The notes: generated by a model from the sequence alone, not told the origin. Counted from the first letter of the stretch, positions 35,026 to 45,781 are shown. The stretch is DNA of 64,000 bases from Terana coerulea (GCA_024811115.1 JAKOGH010000865.1:1-64000); one strand, 5' to 3'. Program-made: numbers and translations.

Positions 35026-35576
35026 ATGACATCCTCCTTCGACACTACTTTCCTCTGGGCGCTCTTCGCACTCGTTCTATGTGCGCAAGCGTTACCAGGA
35101 CCATTATACGGTGTCCCCAAGACGGATGACCACACCGGAGCCGCCGTAAACATGCCTGTAAGCCGCTTCAATTAGCATCCTTCCGGACCACAGCAAACCA
35201 AGACCTTGCCTTGTTCTAGCATGCAAAGCGTATGTCCGACCACACCGGAGTCGCTGCCAACATACCTGTAAGCCGTCAAATTAGCATCCTTTCGAATCAC
35301 AGCTAACGAAGTCCTTGCCTTCTTCTAGCATGCGAAGCGCATGTCCGACCACACCGGTGTTGCTGTCAACATGCATGTAAGCCCCGCTGTACATGTTTAG
35401 TATCACTCCCAAAGCTGTGACAGCTGACGAAAACGGTGCCTGTCTCTTAGCAAACGAAGCGCATGAAATGCGAAGTGGACCTCCCGGGGGAGTATCCAGA
35501 GCAGGGGTCGGACGCCCTTCATGTCAAGAAAGATCTAGGGTCTTCCGACAGCGATGAGCCTTGCGAGATGGATTGA
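35026..35576 (+). CDS. Secreted repeat-peptide precursor with Lys-Arg (kexin) sites
   Basis: Four exons (35026-35157, 35220-35267, 35329-35376, 35451-35576), all phase 0, giving 117 aa. Residues 1-22 form a signal peptide: a hydrophobic core FLWALFALVLC, then AQA before LPG. Next come three related units: TDDHTGAAVNMPHAKR, MSDHTGVAANIPHAKR and MSDHTGVAVNMHQTKR, each ending in Lys-Arg, the Kex2 site. A different acidic tail follows (MKCEVDLPGEYPEQG, later SSDSDEPCEMD). Exons 2 and 3 are exactly 16 codons each. The layout matches fungal Kex2-processed repeat proteins, which yield secreted peptides, pheromones of the alpha-factor type, surface peptides, or cores of ribosomally made modified peptides. 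Which of these applies is unknown; I do not recognise the DHTG core. The C-terminus has Cys at -4 (CEMD), but this is not a normal aliphatic CaaX box. Confidence 0.82.
35122..35376 (+). repeat. Tandem exon-intron repeat units inside the peptide precursor gene
   Basis: Unit of about 109-110 bp, made of a 48-nt exon plus a 61-62-nt intron. Introns 35158-35219 and 35268-35328 share GTAAGCCG, ATTAGCATCCTT, CACAGC, CCTTGCCTT and TTCTAG in the same order. So exon and intron were duplicated together, and the peptide number can change by whole-unit gain or loss. Confidence 0.85.
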
Positions 35577-35914
35577 ATACGGGGGAATGAGAGGGAGCGG
35601 TCAACCCGGCGAACTGTTAGGTCGTTGGGGATGTGAACCATGTTGTGAGCTTTTCCTGTAGAGTCGTCCACTAGTTCATGACTTTCTGCAACATATATGT
35701 GTCGTCCAAGACTGCGGAAATCTGGCCCACGCCTTGACATCGGTGATAATGAGTGAGTGTAAGTGAACAGGACATCCAAAGAATGTGCAGTAGCAGCAAC
35801 AGTATGCAAACACGCAGCGTAGACTTCTAAGAGATACAACGCGACAGTGTTATGAGTGTGCGTGAAGCGAGCTAGCGGTACAAGTGTTGCACAACCAACG
35901 AGACGCATAAAAAT
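35577..35914. other. Convergent 3' spacer
   Basis: About 340 bp between the peptide precursor stop and the zuotin stop. A 129-codon minus-strand ORF here has no recognisable motif and overlaps the last peptide exon, so it is treated as chance. Confidence 0.5.
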
Positions 35915-37304
35915 CTATGCTGCAGCCTCACCGTCGGCCTCTCGAGCCTGTCGTCTTGCCTTCTTAGCAGCGTTTGCGGCAGCTGCCTTGGCCTTCTTCG
36001 CTTCTGCGCGAGCGACCTGTGAATGCGTGAGTGAGTGAATCAGAGAACGATTTATCAACGTAGCGTACCTTTTCCTCCTCCTCTTTCTTCTTCGCCTCCT
36101 CCTCCGCCTGCTTCTTGTCCTCTTCCGCTTTCTGCTTGGCGCTCAGACCGTTCTGACCGCCAGTCTTGCCCTTCTTCTTCGCTTCCCGGGCCTCCTTCTC
36201 CTCCTGCTTGATGCGCTTGATACGAGGGTCTAAGCTAAGGGCCAAATCGACGAGACTGCGCAGACGAGCGGTATCATCCTTCTTGCGGCGCGCACGCTCT
36301 GACTTGTTCTTCTTCTCTGTGTAACGCTTGTCGTCACGGCTGTCGCTGCCCTCATTGACCTCCTTATCCAAGTACTCGAAGCTTCTCCAGCTGTCGAAGT
36401 TGTACCAGAAGTCGTAGAAACCCTCGACCTGTGCCTTCGAGGACTCGAAGGCACCGAGCAAGGGAACGGGCTGCTTGCGGCTGAAGCGGGCCTCGCGCTC
36501 GAAGATGGGAGAGAACTCCTTGAAGAACAGCGCGCTCGGGTCCTTGGCAGTCTTGAATTGCTTCTCGGTAGGCACATCTTCCTCCAGACCTTCGTAGTAA
36601 GGGTCAACTGAGTCAAACTGGCGGCGCTTCTCGGCATTGCTGAGAACTTCCATCGCTTTTTGAATGCACTTGAAGAAGCCATCATCGTTGGAATCACCAA
36701 CTGCTCCGGCCTTCTTGTCGGGGTGGTGCTTAAGCACCTTTTACGATCTAACATTATCCATTAGTTAGCCAATCATGCCAATATGTGTACGTTGTACACG
36801 TACGCGCAATCTTGATCTGATCGTTATTCGCCTTATATCTCAGGTGGGACAGTCCGAGTACAGCGTAATGGTCTTGTTTCTGAGCGGAAGTTCAGTCATG
36901 TTCTCAGAAAACATGATTCTTACAACGAACCTTCCACTCCTTGGGATCCAAGCTCAGAATATCCTCGGTCTCTTCCTCATCCCCAACGCCGAGGTCGTCA
37001 TCGCCATTTGCACCAGTGCCGTTGAGAGCCTCGAGGCGCTTTCTCTCCTCTTCGGTATGCTTGTCGTGCTCCTCGAACGTAAGTTTGTGCACAGCCCGCT
37101 TGACGTGCGCGAGATATGCGGGACCCGCGGGGAGTAGCTTGCGCTCTGCTGGTGCTGCAGATCCAAGAAGTAACTTTTGAGTGTATCGAAGCCTCCGGAG
37201 AAGATGCGCGACATACGAGTAAGGCCCTTCCCAGAGCTGGCGGAAGGCGTCCAGCCTGCAGGCAGTGGTGGTGGTACAACAGGAATCTGAACGACGTGAG
37301 ACAT
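35915..37304 (-). CDS. ZUO1: Zuotin-type J-domain protein (ribosome-associated Hsp40)
   Basis: J-protein of the ribosome-associated complex that stimulates Hsp70 at the polypeptide exit. Exons: 37217-37304, 36931-37154, 36804-36879, 36069-36747 and 35915-36016. The N-terminal segment has the family line GPAYLAHVKRA. The J-domain runs DHYAVLGLSHLRYK (exon 3), then HRK-VLKHHPDKK with the HPD motif (exon 4). The zuotin homology region follows (FSRKQPVPLLG, FYDFWYNFDSWRSFEYLD), then a Lys/Glu-rich helical charged region (KQKAEEDKKQAEEEAKKKE) that binds the ribosome in known members. One base is missing from the T4 run 36739-36742 (AAAA on the coding strand). With it restored the total is 390 codons and the HRKKVLKHHPDKK line is continuous. 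No C-terminal SANT repeats are present, as in other fungal zuotins. Confidence 0.93.
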
Positions 37305-37531
37305 GTCGGGAAAGGGGTGAACAGGAGGGGGTATGGAGGGAAAGGTGGTAGGCGGTGCGCTTGGGCGTGCTCACTACGAAAATTCTGGTCGGGGATGGCC
37401 GTCCAAAATAGGAAGGCAGGCACGTGCGCTACGCGCTGCACATGGGCGTCATCCTGCCCGCGGTGCCTTGGTTCGCGAGCTTGGCCTCTGCCGTCACTCT
37501 AGCGGACGAAGGTCTGTTACCAGGAGCCACC
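37305..37531. promoter_or_regulatory. Compact bidirectional promoter region
   Basis: Only 227 bp separates the start codons of the divergent zuotin and PQ-loop genes, so core promoters must be shared or overlapping. No TATA box was seen. Confidence 0.5.
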
Positions 37532-39056
37532 ATGGCGGATGTCTGCCAGCCTGTATGTTTTATTTACTGATCAACTCAACCAAAAGCTCACATCTGGCGT
37601 GTCTAGGTTCATGATGTATTCACAGATGTGCTTACCGCTGGACTCTGCATTGGTCTGGTCATATCCTACCTCCCCCAGGCGAGTAGCGCGATAGAGGCCG
37701 TAGCCCGCGCCTTAACCAATCAGTCATACTTAGCACTGGAGGATTATCTCGGCAAAGTCGTCACAGGGGTTCAGCCCTTGGTTCCTTCTGCTGGGCAGTA
37801 CATCCACCGTGTCAGGGGTGCTCAATATGTATGTGCATGCGGTGACGCATTGTACGTGGTCTGAATGATATATGCGCAGCGTTGTAAAGCAATGGAGCAT
37901 TGTCAAGTGCTGCCGCGTCTTGGTGAGCACTCATCGTATGTCGGGATCTGATCTTCTTCTCATCGCGAGACAGAGTGTCGGAAGCTGTATCGAGTCCACC
38001 GCTGGTATCTTCCAACTTTCGCTGCAATGGATATGTTTCACTATGATGTGAGCACCTCTCATGTCAGGATACTGGGGAAAATATACTCATAAGCAAGGCG
38101 GTTGTCAGTCTGGTACTCTACATGGTCTACTACCCCGCTCATCTCAAGTACACGACGGTGAATGAGGATATACATGATAGTCGGCCCCCGCATCACAACA
38201 AAAAGGATGTGATGCAAGACGGGTGGCGTTTATCCATTGCCCTTGCTTGGGTCGTTGCTCTATATACGTACGTTGCAACTCCGAACAATGAGCCACATGC
38301 GCTGACAGCTGGGGCAGTCTTCTGGTTACATTCGTAACATTCATGCTTCTAGGAACGCAGCCGGCATCGCCTGATACATCTCGCCGTGCTCTGCAACTAG
38401 ACATTTGGGCAACCTTCCTCGGGGTCGCTTCGACTGTCCTTGCCGCGTTTCAGTACCTGCCGCAGATTATCCACACTTATCGGCACAAGTTGGTTGGTGC
38501 CCTTAGCATTGGTATGATGTTGATCCAGACTCCTGGTGCCGTTCTCATGGTGCTCAGCATCGCTTTACGGTGAGTTAATGCACATGAGTCTGAGTTGCGA
38601 TCAAACTCACTCACGTCACGCTTCAATAGACCGGGTACGAACTGGACAAGTGAGTAGTACAGTGCTGGGTTTAATCAAGGACACAGTAACTAATACCTGC
38701 CAGCATGGTCGCCATACGCTGTGGCCGGTATTTTGCAGGGCACACTGTTGGTCATGTGCCTCATGTGGCGAACGCGACAACATAAATTAGGGATCGACGA
38801 CTTCGGCAACCCTTTGGCTCCGGACGACGAGCCCGATCTCCCCGAATCCCCAATACCCATAACTCAAGGCCCTCCTGACGGCGTCGCTATCGATGAAGCC
38901 GTGAGCGTTGCGGTCCAGACGGACGTCCGAGCTGAGGAGGATGCAGAGGACGAGACACCTGCTATGGAAGTACATGAGGAGACCCCGCTGCTGAAGAAAG
39001 ACTCGACAGATCACAACAGGAGTTGGTTTAGGTGGTTGGGGCCTCAGAAGCGTTGA
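37532..39056 (+). CDS. PQ-loop repeat seven-helix membrane protein
   Basis: Vacuolar or lysosomal-type small-solute (cationic amino acid, cystine) transporter-like protein. Nine exons were followed in frame to 365 aa. The first PQ motif is ISYLPQ|HWRIISAKSSQGFSPWF across intron 2. The second is AAFQYLPQIIHTYRHK.VGALSIGMM, about 150 residues later. Both are followed by helices (WFLLLGSTSTVSGVLNI; QTPGAVLMVLSIAL). The C-terminal about 110 residues form an acidic cytoplasmic tail (DEPDLPESP, EEDAEDE) ending RWLGPQKR. Intron 37679-37733 starts with GC (CAG|GCGAGT), a non-canonical GC-AG intron placed exactly in the PQ motif. Intron 38268-38308 is only 41 nt. The substrate cannot be told from sequence. 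Confidence 0.9.
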
Positions 39057-39385
39057 AGGCAGCCCTTCTTTATCATCTAAGACGATTAGAATCTCGCGTT
39101 ACCCTACACTTACTTGGGATTAGTTGCCACCGTATTTTCGAAATAATAGGACGTTCGCTTCGTCGTCACCGCGTCCCCCTCTCGTTCCCGCAGTGCACTG
39201 TGCACATCATTTGATCTCGAGTCTCAGCTCGGCGTCTACTTCGTAAACCTCACACTTGTCCAGACACGACCACAGCACACTTCACTCTCAGTTACTAGCC
39301 TTTCTGCATCCCCTCGAGTGGTCAGCTTACTTCGGCCACATTTCATCGCAAACTTCAAGGGCATTCTCCAAACCAGAGTGTCAAT
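39057..39385. promoter_or_regulatory. Short intergenic promoter region
   Basis: 329 bp between the PQ-loop stop and the AP-1 mu start, CT-rich in the last 120 bp. No specific element was recognised. Confidence 0.4.
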
Positions 39386-41150
39386 ATGGCCAGCCTGATT
39401 GCAATCCTCGATCTCAAGGGCAAACCACTCATACAGCGGTCGTATCGAGACGACGTACCAGCGACATACATCGAGAAGTTCATGCCTATAGTGCTGGATC
39501 TGGAAGAGGATAACCAACAGGTTACGCCATGTTTCTCAAAAGAGGGAGTCAACTATATGCACATCCGGCACTCGAATCTGTACCGTGCGTATAGCCTCCA
39601 TATCTTAGCCTCACTTCGTGTTCATGCATTGAATATATCCCAGTCCTTGCCCTATCAAAGCGCAACACGAATGCTGCCGAAGTTATACTGTTCCTGCACA
39701 GGCTCGTGCAGGTGCTCGTGGAATACTTCAAAGAACTCGAGGAGGAATCTATCCGTGACAACTTCGTAATTATATACGAGCTTATGGACGAGATGATGGA
39801 CTTCGGGTACCCTCAAACAACTGAGAGCAAGATATTGCAAGAGTACGTATTCTCTTTCGCCCACCGGGGTATATTCCCTTGCTCATCACCCTGCGCAGGT
39901 ATATTACGCAAGAATCATACAAGCTGGAAGTACAAGTTCGACCACCAATTGCCGTCACCAACGCGGTGTCATGGCGCTCGGAGGGTATCCGATACCGGAA
40001 GAATGAGGTGTTCTTGGATGTCATTGAGAGTGTCAACCTGCTTGTGAGTGCAACGGACGCATGCTATCGCGGGGAGAATGTAACCTTCTTGCAGGTCAAC
40101 GCGAACGGCAACGTCGTGCGCTCTGAGATCCTTGGTGCTGTCAAGATGAAATGCTATCTCTCTGGCATGCCGGAGCTGCGCTTGGGCCTCAACGACAAAG
40201 TCATGTTCGAGAGCACAGGCCGGAGTACGTTGTCGTCCAATCATGTGACGGCATCTAGAGCTCACCGGTTCACCAGCTGCGAGGGGCAAAGCGATCGAAA
40301 TGGAGGACGTCAAGTTCCACCAATGTGTCCGCTTGTCAAGATTCGAGAACGACCGCACCATCTCGTTCATCCCTCCTGACGGCGAATTCGAGCTGATGTC
40401 GTACCGTCTCTCAACTCCCGTGAAGCCTCTTGTCTGGGTTGAAGCCGCTGTCAGTCCATTATCCCGACATTCCTGTTCTGTCAGCAGGAAGTAGCGAACT
40501 TTATTGACAAAATGGTGTGCAGGTCGAGCATCACAAAGGCAGCAGGGTGGAGTACATGGTCAAGGTCAAGGCGCATTTCAAGCGACGAAGCACGGCCAAC
40601 AACGTCGAGATATACGTTCCTGTACCAGATGATGCTGACACGCCGAAGTTCAGAGTATGCGTCAAGAACTGTGTTCACGCTATAATCATTGATGAACTCT
40701 TGTTAGGCATCCACAGGCAGTGTTCAATATGCACCTGACAAGTCGGCCTTTGTTTGGAAGATCAAGCAACTTGGCGGTGGTAGGGAATTCTTGATGAGGG
40801 CACACTTTGGTTTGCCCAGCGTCCGCGGAGGTACGTCGTACCCATTTACGTTATTCGCACAACTAGACTCATTCGTTGGCCCACAACAGAGCAAGAAAGC
40901 ATGGATAAGCGTGCGCCGATAACGGTCAAGTTTGAGATTCCGTACTTCACAGTATCGGGTATACAAGTGCGGTATCTCAAGATCGTTGAGAAGAGCGGCT
41001 ACCAAGCACTGCCGTGGGTGCGGTACATCACACAAAATGGCGACGACTACAGGTAGGCTTCCTCCAACTTTCCATCTGTAGTCAATCTCATATGTTTCTA
41101 GTCTGAGAACGGCTCAGGAGAAGGGCAGTGCACCTATTGCACCGATATGA
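39386..41150 (+). CDS. APM1: AP-1 clathrin adaptor complex, medium (mu) subunit
   Basis: Medium chain of the trans-Golgi/endosome clathrin adaptor AP-1; it binds YxxPhi sorting signals. Nine exons and eight short introns, about 435 aa. The N-terminal longin-like domain starts [21 protein letters not shown] and includes [32 protein letters not shown]. The mu-homology domain begins at [15 protein letters not shown] and includes [79 protein letters not shown] and [32 protein letters not shown]. Every join keeps frame; intron 3 (51 nt, in frame) leaves the frame open if retained. It ends at the TGA at 41148-41150. No damage was seen. Confidence 0.95.
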
Positions 41151-41410
41151 TTGAGAACTACATGTATGGACTTGTATGTGGTGATTATTTCGACGATACC
41201 AGCACATGTCTCCGCGATGATTATTGTAATAGATAAATCACTGTGCAATCTGGATTTGTTTCTCAGAGTTGAGTTTTGAGTGAATGTTCGCTCAAGAGGT
41301 TGTAATTGACAATGCAGTCTTCTCCGTTAAGCTCGAATTGACGAAATGCATACCCAATAAGTGGTAAGTAGGCAGTATAAGTAACTTACTAGCGGCAGGA
41401 TGAGGCATGA

Positions 41411-41924
41411 TCATAGAGCGCTACTTAGGTCTGGTGGCGCAGCGGGCGTCCCGCCCTCGCCCTTCGAAGCATTTATCAAGCTCTTGCCTCCAACGACCAT
41501 CTCAGGTGCCATGTCAGCTACGCGGCACACAAGAAAGATTATGTATGTTGAAATTCAGGCTCAAATAGTGTTATGAAGACAACCTCACTTTGTCGAAGGA
41601 CATCCGTCAGCACCAGTGTTTGGTTAACCTGGGGCTGACCGTCGATTTCAATCGAAGCTGACAGCTTCGACTCGATAAAACTGCCTTCGACCAGAGTGTT
41701 TGCTCCTTTGTCGTCGTCAACAACCTACATCCGCCTAACTCGCCAACCGACTTTCTCTCTAGTCGCCTCGCCAGCCATGTACGGTGTTATTCTTCCTGTC
41801 ATTGGTGAAGTCAACACGGTCCGACTTCTTCCCTCCACCCGCGCTGGGACTGGCATGGTTGATCGGGCGGCGGGTGGCATTGCTGAAGCTGGAGGTATCC
41901 CCGAGGTCTCTGTCGCGATTGTCA
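41411..41924 (-). CDS. Candidate small minus-strand gene (unknown), 5' end unresolved
   Basis: Three stretches join in one frame through two well-formed introns: 41783-41924, intron 41725-41782 (GTACAT...GATGTAG), 41589-41724, intron 41518-41588 (GTGAGG...CGCGTAG), and 41411-41517 to a TGA. The encoded end is strikingly protein-like: VVDDDKGANTLVEGSFIESK, SASIEIDGQPQVNQTLVL, TDMAPEMVVGGKSLI, then GEGGTPAAPPDLSSAL. The upstream exon (GGGKKSDRVDFTNDRKNNT) begins after a polypyrimidine-CAG acceptor. It lies opposite the first exon of the plus-strand coiled-coil gene, so the 5' end would overlap that gene. No family was recognised. The plus strand across 41411-41700 is full of stops. Confidence 0.45.
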
Positions 41925-44733
41925 CTGCGGGGGGAAAGTACGGCTGCGCAAGATGCCCAGGTCGAGGGTGGTCCCGTCGTCACTCAAGCCTTCGAAGGGC
42001 TCGCAATTCCTGCGGTAGAGGATGGGTTGGATAGCGTGGAGGTTCCTTCTTCGCTATCTGTTGTGGAGGTTAGTAGATTGTGCTACATTATTCTCAGCCT
42101 TAGCTCATGGGCTTCTCACCACAGACGGAAACCGTTCCAACTCCTGTTTTCTTTCCCTGCCTCCAGGCTCTCGTGGAACACAGTATCGATGAGGAGGAGG
42201 ATGACTTGACTCCTAGGGAGTGCTTGCTCGGTGAACGTCTTGAACTCAAGAGCGGTGCCTGCGACAAACTCAAGAACCAGTTGGACGACGCCATCATCTT
42301 CCTCAACAAGGAGATCATTACCCTAGAGGACAACTTGTCGACGATGCATGCGGAGCACGCTGCGGACGGCATCAACATTGAGAAGCTTTCCGGCAAAGTC
42401 ACAGCTCTGGAGGCAGACAAGGGCGAGCTCGTGGCGAAGGTCAACACCATCCAAGCTGCGAAGAATGACCTCGAAGCCCGACTCGAGGTGGTAGCCAACA
42501 AGAAGCGGCAGGTCGACATTGCCTTGCAGGCGCTTGAGCAGGAGGATGAGGCTCGTCTTCTAGAACTCGGTGAAGAGCTATCGCTCTGCAGAGCGAGAGG
42601 GACGGGCTTCAAAGGGAGCTTTCCGCTTTGAGGGACGTCAGCAAGAACACCGAAGACCAGCTTACAGAGTCGCAGGAAAGCGTCGCCCGCCTTTCCCGTG
42701 AAAAGGACCACTTGCTCCGTCAGCTGAACGACCTCAGGGATTCGAACGACGAGGCCAACATTCTCCTCCGTAACCTCAGTACTAGCCTTGTCGAGCTCGA
42801 GGCTCAGAAGCGCGATACGGCTTCCCGGCTCGAGGACGTTATGACGCGGCAAGGGTTGGACCGGCAGGAGATCTGTAATCTGCGCAACACCGTGGCGTCT
42901 CTTACTCGTCAACGGGAGACCTTGACCTCCGGTCTCAAGAGCCAGCGCGATGTCAACGACGGGCTTTCATCTGCGGTCTCCGACCTCGAGGACAACAACG
43001 CCCTTCTCACGACCAAGCTCGGTACCGCTTGCGACGCCCAAGAGAAGAACCGTATCCGCATCAACGCTCTCCTCGATCGCATCGACGTTCTCAATGACGG
43101 CAAATCCCAGCTCGAAACTTCCCTCGCCATGTCCCGCGACGCGCTGTACTCACTGTCCGACACTGTGGACAGCCTTCTCGATGAGCTTACTCAGTGTAAA
43201 GCTGATCTATCTGTGGCTCGCCAGCAACTCGAGGACGAAAGGGCACGCGCACACGCAGCCGAGACTGACTCTGCCTACCTCCGTGCGGAGCTTCTTGTTG
43301 ACCTACAGAACCTCATGGTCATCACCAACGCTTCCGACCTCGCTCAACGTGAGACTGCTGCCTCCCTGTCAGTCGCTGAAGCTCGCAACCATGAACTCGA
43401 AGGTCTCCTGAAGGCCAAGGACGAGGCTATCGCTTCTGAGCGCGCAGAGTCGACTGCGAAACTCAAGGGTGTCCAGCGTAAGCTCGAGAAGTCCGAGGCC
43501 CGCGCCGACGATCTATCTGCCCGGTATCTAGATGCAGATCAGCGCCGTCGAGACCTGGAAGAGGTTGCGTTGGACCTGGCCGCCGACTATGAGCTTGCCA
43601 AGGACGACGTCGCGGATAAGGAGCAGGCTCTCGCGGATGCGCGCGCTCAGCATCAGGAAGAGCTTCGCGTACGCCTTGAAGAAGAGCGCGAGACACTGGC
43701 GTCGGCTGTCGCTGAGGTCATTGCTCAGTGCAAGGCAGAGCACGCCGTCGAACTACAAGTGTTACGAGAGGGCCATAGGGCCGAGCTGGTCGGGATGCAA
43801 ACGCGTGTCTGCGAGCTCGAGCAGGACGCGAAGGACAAGACTCGCACCATCAACGACCTGGAGACCGCTGCCCACCGCGACGAGACGCTTCGGGTGCGGG
43901 TGGTCGAACTGGAGGAAGTCGCACGAACCAAAGACAGCCACATCCAGCAACTCACGGCGACAATTGCATACCGCGATGTCGAGCTTACGACCCTTTCGCG
44001 GAGCGTCGAGCAGCTCAAGGTCGAGAACTCCGAGTTGGGTTCGCTCCTCGAGAAGCTCTCGATAAGCGTTGTCGAGACCGAGGCTAGTCTCAACGCCGCG
44101 ACCAACGACAAACTCAAGGCTCAAGCTCTGCTCGTCGAGAAGGACGAAGAGGTCGTCGACCTCCGCGCTCAATTCATCCAAATCCCCGAGCCTCCCAAGG
44201 TTTCCCGAGAGGGAGCTTCTCGCTGTCCGGATGCAGGCGAAGAAGGAAGCAGTCGCCGAGTTTGAGGTGGCCTTCCACAAGCTCGAGGACCGTCTCGTGG
44301 CCAACGACGATATGAAGGCGGAGAACGAGCGACTGGCGGCCGACAACACCAGCCTCCGAGGGATCGCGGACGCCACTGCTCACCAGCTTCTGATTATGGA
44401 GGCGACGAGCAAGAAGAGCGCGAAGGACATCCAGAAGAAGCACGACGCAGCCAGGAAGGCGGATCTGTCGCGGATGAAGACTCTCGAACACTGCATCGCG
44501 ACGTTGGAAGGCAAGTGTGAAGAACTCAAACTTCATGCAACAACCTGCAAGTGCAAGGACGAGGAGGGGGAGAAGGAGAACATCGAGGAAGATGTGCCTT
44601 CGGCATATCTTGACAAGCCTGCACACTGGTACGTCCTCGACGGTCTCATCATGGTCGACGCTTACCTAGTTTGCATATCAGGGATCTGACTCCTCAGAAG
44701 GTTCCATTCGGCGCTCGCTTCTTGAACAACTGA
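41777..44733 (+). CDS. Long coiled-coil protein of unknown function
   Basis: About 900 residues, almost entirely heptad-patterned, rich in Glu, Leu, Ala and Arg (LEDNLSTMHAEHAADGINI, SQESVARLSREKDHLLRQL, LEKSEARADDLSARYLDA). The proposed start is ATG at 41777 after a CT-rich leader. Exon 1 joins through intron 41906-41960 (weak donor GTCTCT), then an intron from about 42069 (GTTAGTAG) to the CAG before ALVEHSIDEEEDD. A short last intron (about 44629-44671, GTACGT...CTAG) leads to LHIRDLTPQKVPFGARFLNN and a stop at 44731-44733. Frame changes occur near 42590-42600 and 44205-44215; together they cancel, so the middle 1.6 kb is read one base out relative to the ends. No motor, ATPase or membrane segment was seen. 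It is likely a structural or tethering coiled coil. Confidence 0.7.
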
Positions 44734-45145
44734 GAGGACCGGCTTTCAATGTGGCTACGCTGGTACGAGACCCGAAGTAGTATCAACTATTCCTTGCTGA
44801 CCATGTCGAATAGGCGTAGCTCGCGGGGCACTTTATTTATATTTTAGGCTTGTCGTGGTTTTCGGATTCTACGGTCTAATAGGCGGTCTCAAGGACCGCG
44901 CACCTCGCTCTCGCTTTCGCAAACTACCAGTAACATCACATCCGTGCCGGCCAACTCTGAGGCGCATATGCCCAACAGGCTGCTCAACGGAGACGTCCCG
45001 CGAGTAGACCTGAAGGGCTGAGCGTCCCTGACGGGCTGCCTATGGGGGACGCCCTGTAGGTAGTCTGCTGGGGACTGCTCAGAGCGGGTGGGCTGCTCTG
45101 CGGGAGACGTCCCAAAGAGTAGTCCGCCTGTCTCAGGACGCCCTC
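44734..45145. other. Intergenic region
   Basis: 3' flank of the coiled-coil gene. The part 44990-45130 has GC-rich, loosely repetitive words (variants of AGTCTGC, GACGCCC, GGGCTG) but no clear unit. Confidence 0.4.
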
Positions 45146-45781
45146 ATGCCTCACCGACCACGTCCACCAGTTCATCTTCAGGCCGACTCTGACAATCTAA
45201 GTCTGCCGGGCCCGGTCACTTCGCCAGCGTTCCGCTATCCTGCGACGGCCGACGGCCCATGTTATCCCGTTCATCTCAAGACGGACTGCGACCATATCGC
45301 ATCCGCCTGTCCTGGTCGCGTCGACTGTGTTCCGATGTGCGGCGACGACCAACTCTGCTCCCTGCCACTCTCAGGAGACCGCGGATCGACGGTGCCTTGT
45401 CTTGCTCTCCTGGCGGCGACTCTCCTGTCTGTGGCGACCTTGACTTCAGCCGGACTGCGACAACCCAAGTCTGCTGGGTCCGGCCCCATCGACGGAATCT
45501 CGATATTCTGCGATGATCAACGGCCATGTCCCCCAGTTCATCTCACGGCGGACCGCGACCATGCCGCGTCCGCTCATCCTGGTCGCGTCGGCTATGTTCC
45601 GATATGCCACGACGACCAACTCTGCTCCCCGACACTTACCGGAGACCGCGGGTCGACGACGCCTTATCTTGCTCTACTGGCGGCGACTATCCTGTCTTTG
45701 GCGATGACCATAGCTCCGGCCGACCATCGACTCTGCGTCGCCGGTGCCGTCATCGCTGCTCTCCCTCTCGCAGTCTTCTAA
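45146..45781 (+). other. Open frame made of two diverged 267-bp tandem repeats
   Basis: A 211-codon frame whose two units keep frame: PVHLKTDCDH...GDDQLCSLPLSGDRGST and PVHLTADRDH...HDDQLCSPTLTGDRGST, with TGT at 45260 and 45527 exactly 267 bp apart. Each unit ends with a hydrophobic segment (CLALLAATLLSVA / YLALLAATILSLA). Other frames are also open, and no known domain or introns were seen. It may be an orphan gene or simply GC-rich satellite-like DNA. Confidence 0.35.
45260..45735 (+). repeat. Imperfect tandem duplication, 267-bp period
   Basis: Units at 45260-45526 and 45527-about 45735 align without frame-changing gaps. A sub-word close to CGACAACCCAAGTCTGCTGG recurs at about 45446-45466 and 46156-46176 and, more diverged, at about 45190-45210, so fragments of the unit extend beyond the pair. 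Confidence 0.75.

Noticed and set aside
35026..35576. Classic lipidated basidiomycete mating pheromone
   Set aside because: Those precursors end in an aliphatic CaaX box and lack a signal peptide. Here the end is CEMD and a clear signal peptide plus KR repeats is present, so secretion with kexin processing is more likely.
35519..35908. A 129-codon minus-strand ORF downstream of the peptide precursor
   Set aside because: Overlaps the last peptide exon antisense, no motif, and sits in a 3'-UTR-like interval.
41428..41480. tRNA A-box-like GGTCTGGTGGCGCAGCGGG
   Set aside because: No B box or closing acceptor stem at the right distance; the same bases read better as minus-strand coding sequence.
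42100..42912. A 270-codon minus-strand ORF
   Set aside because: Antisense shadow of the coiled-coil gene, Ser/Leu/Arg-rich without motifs.
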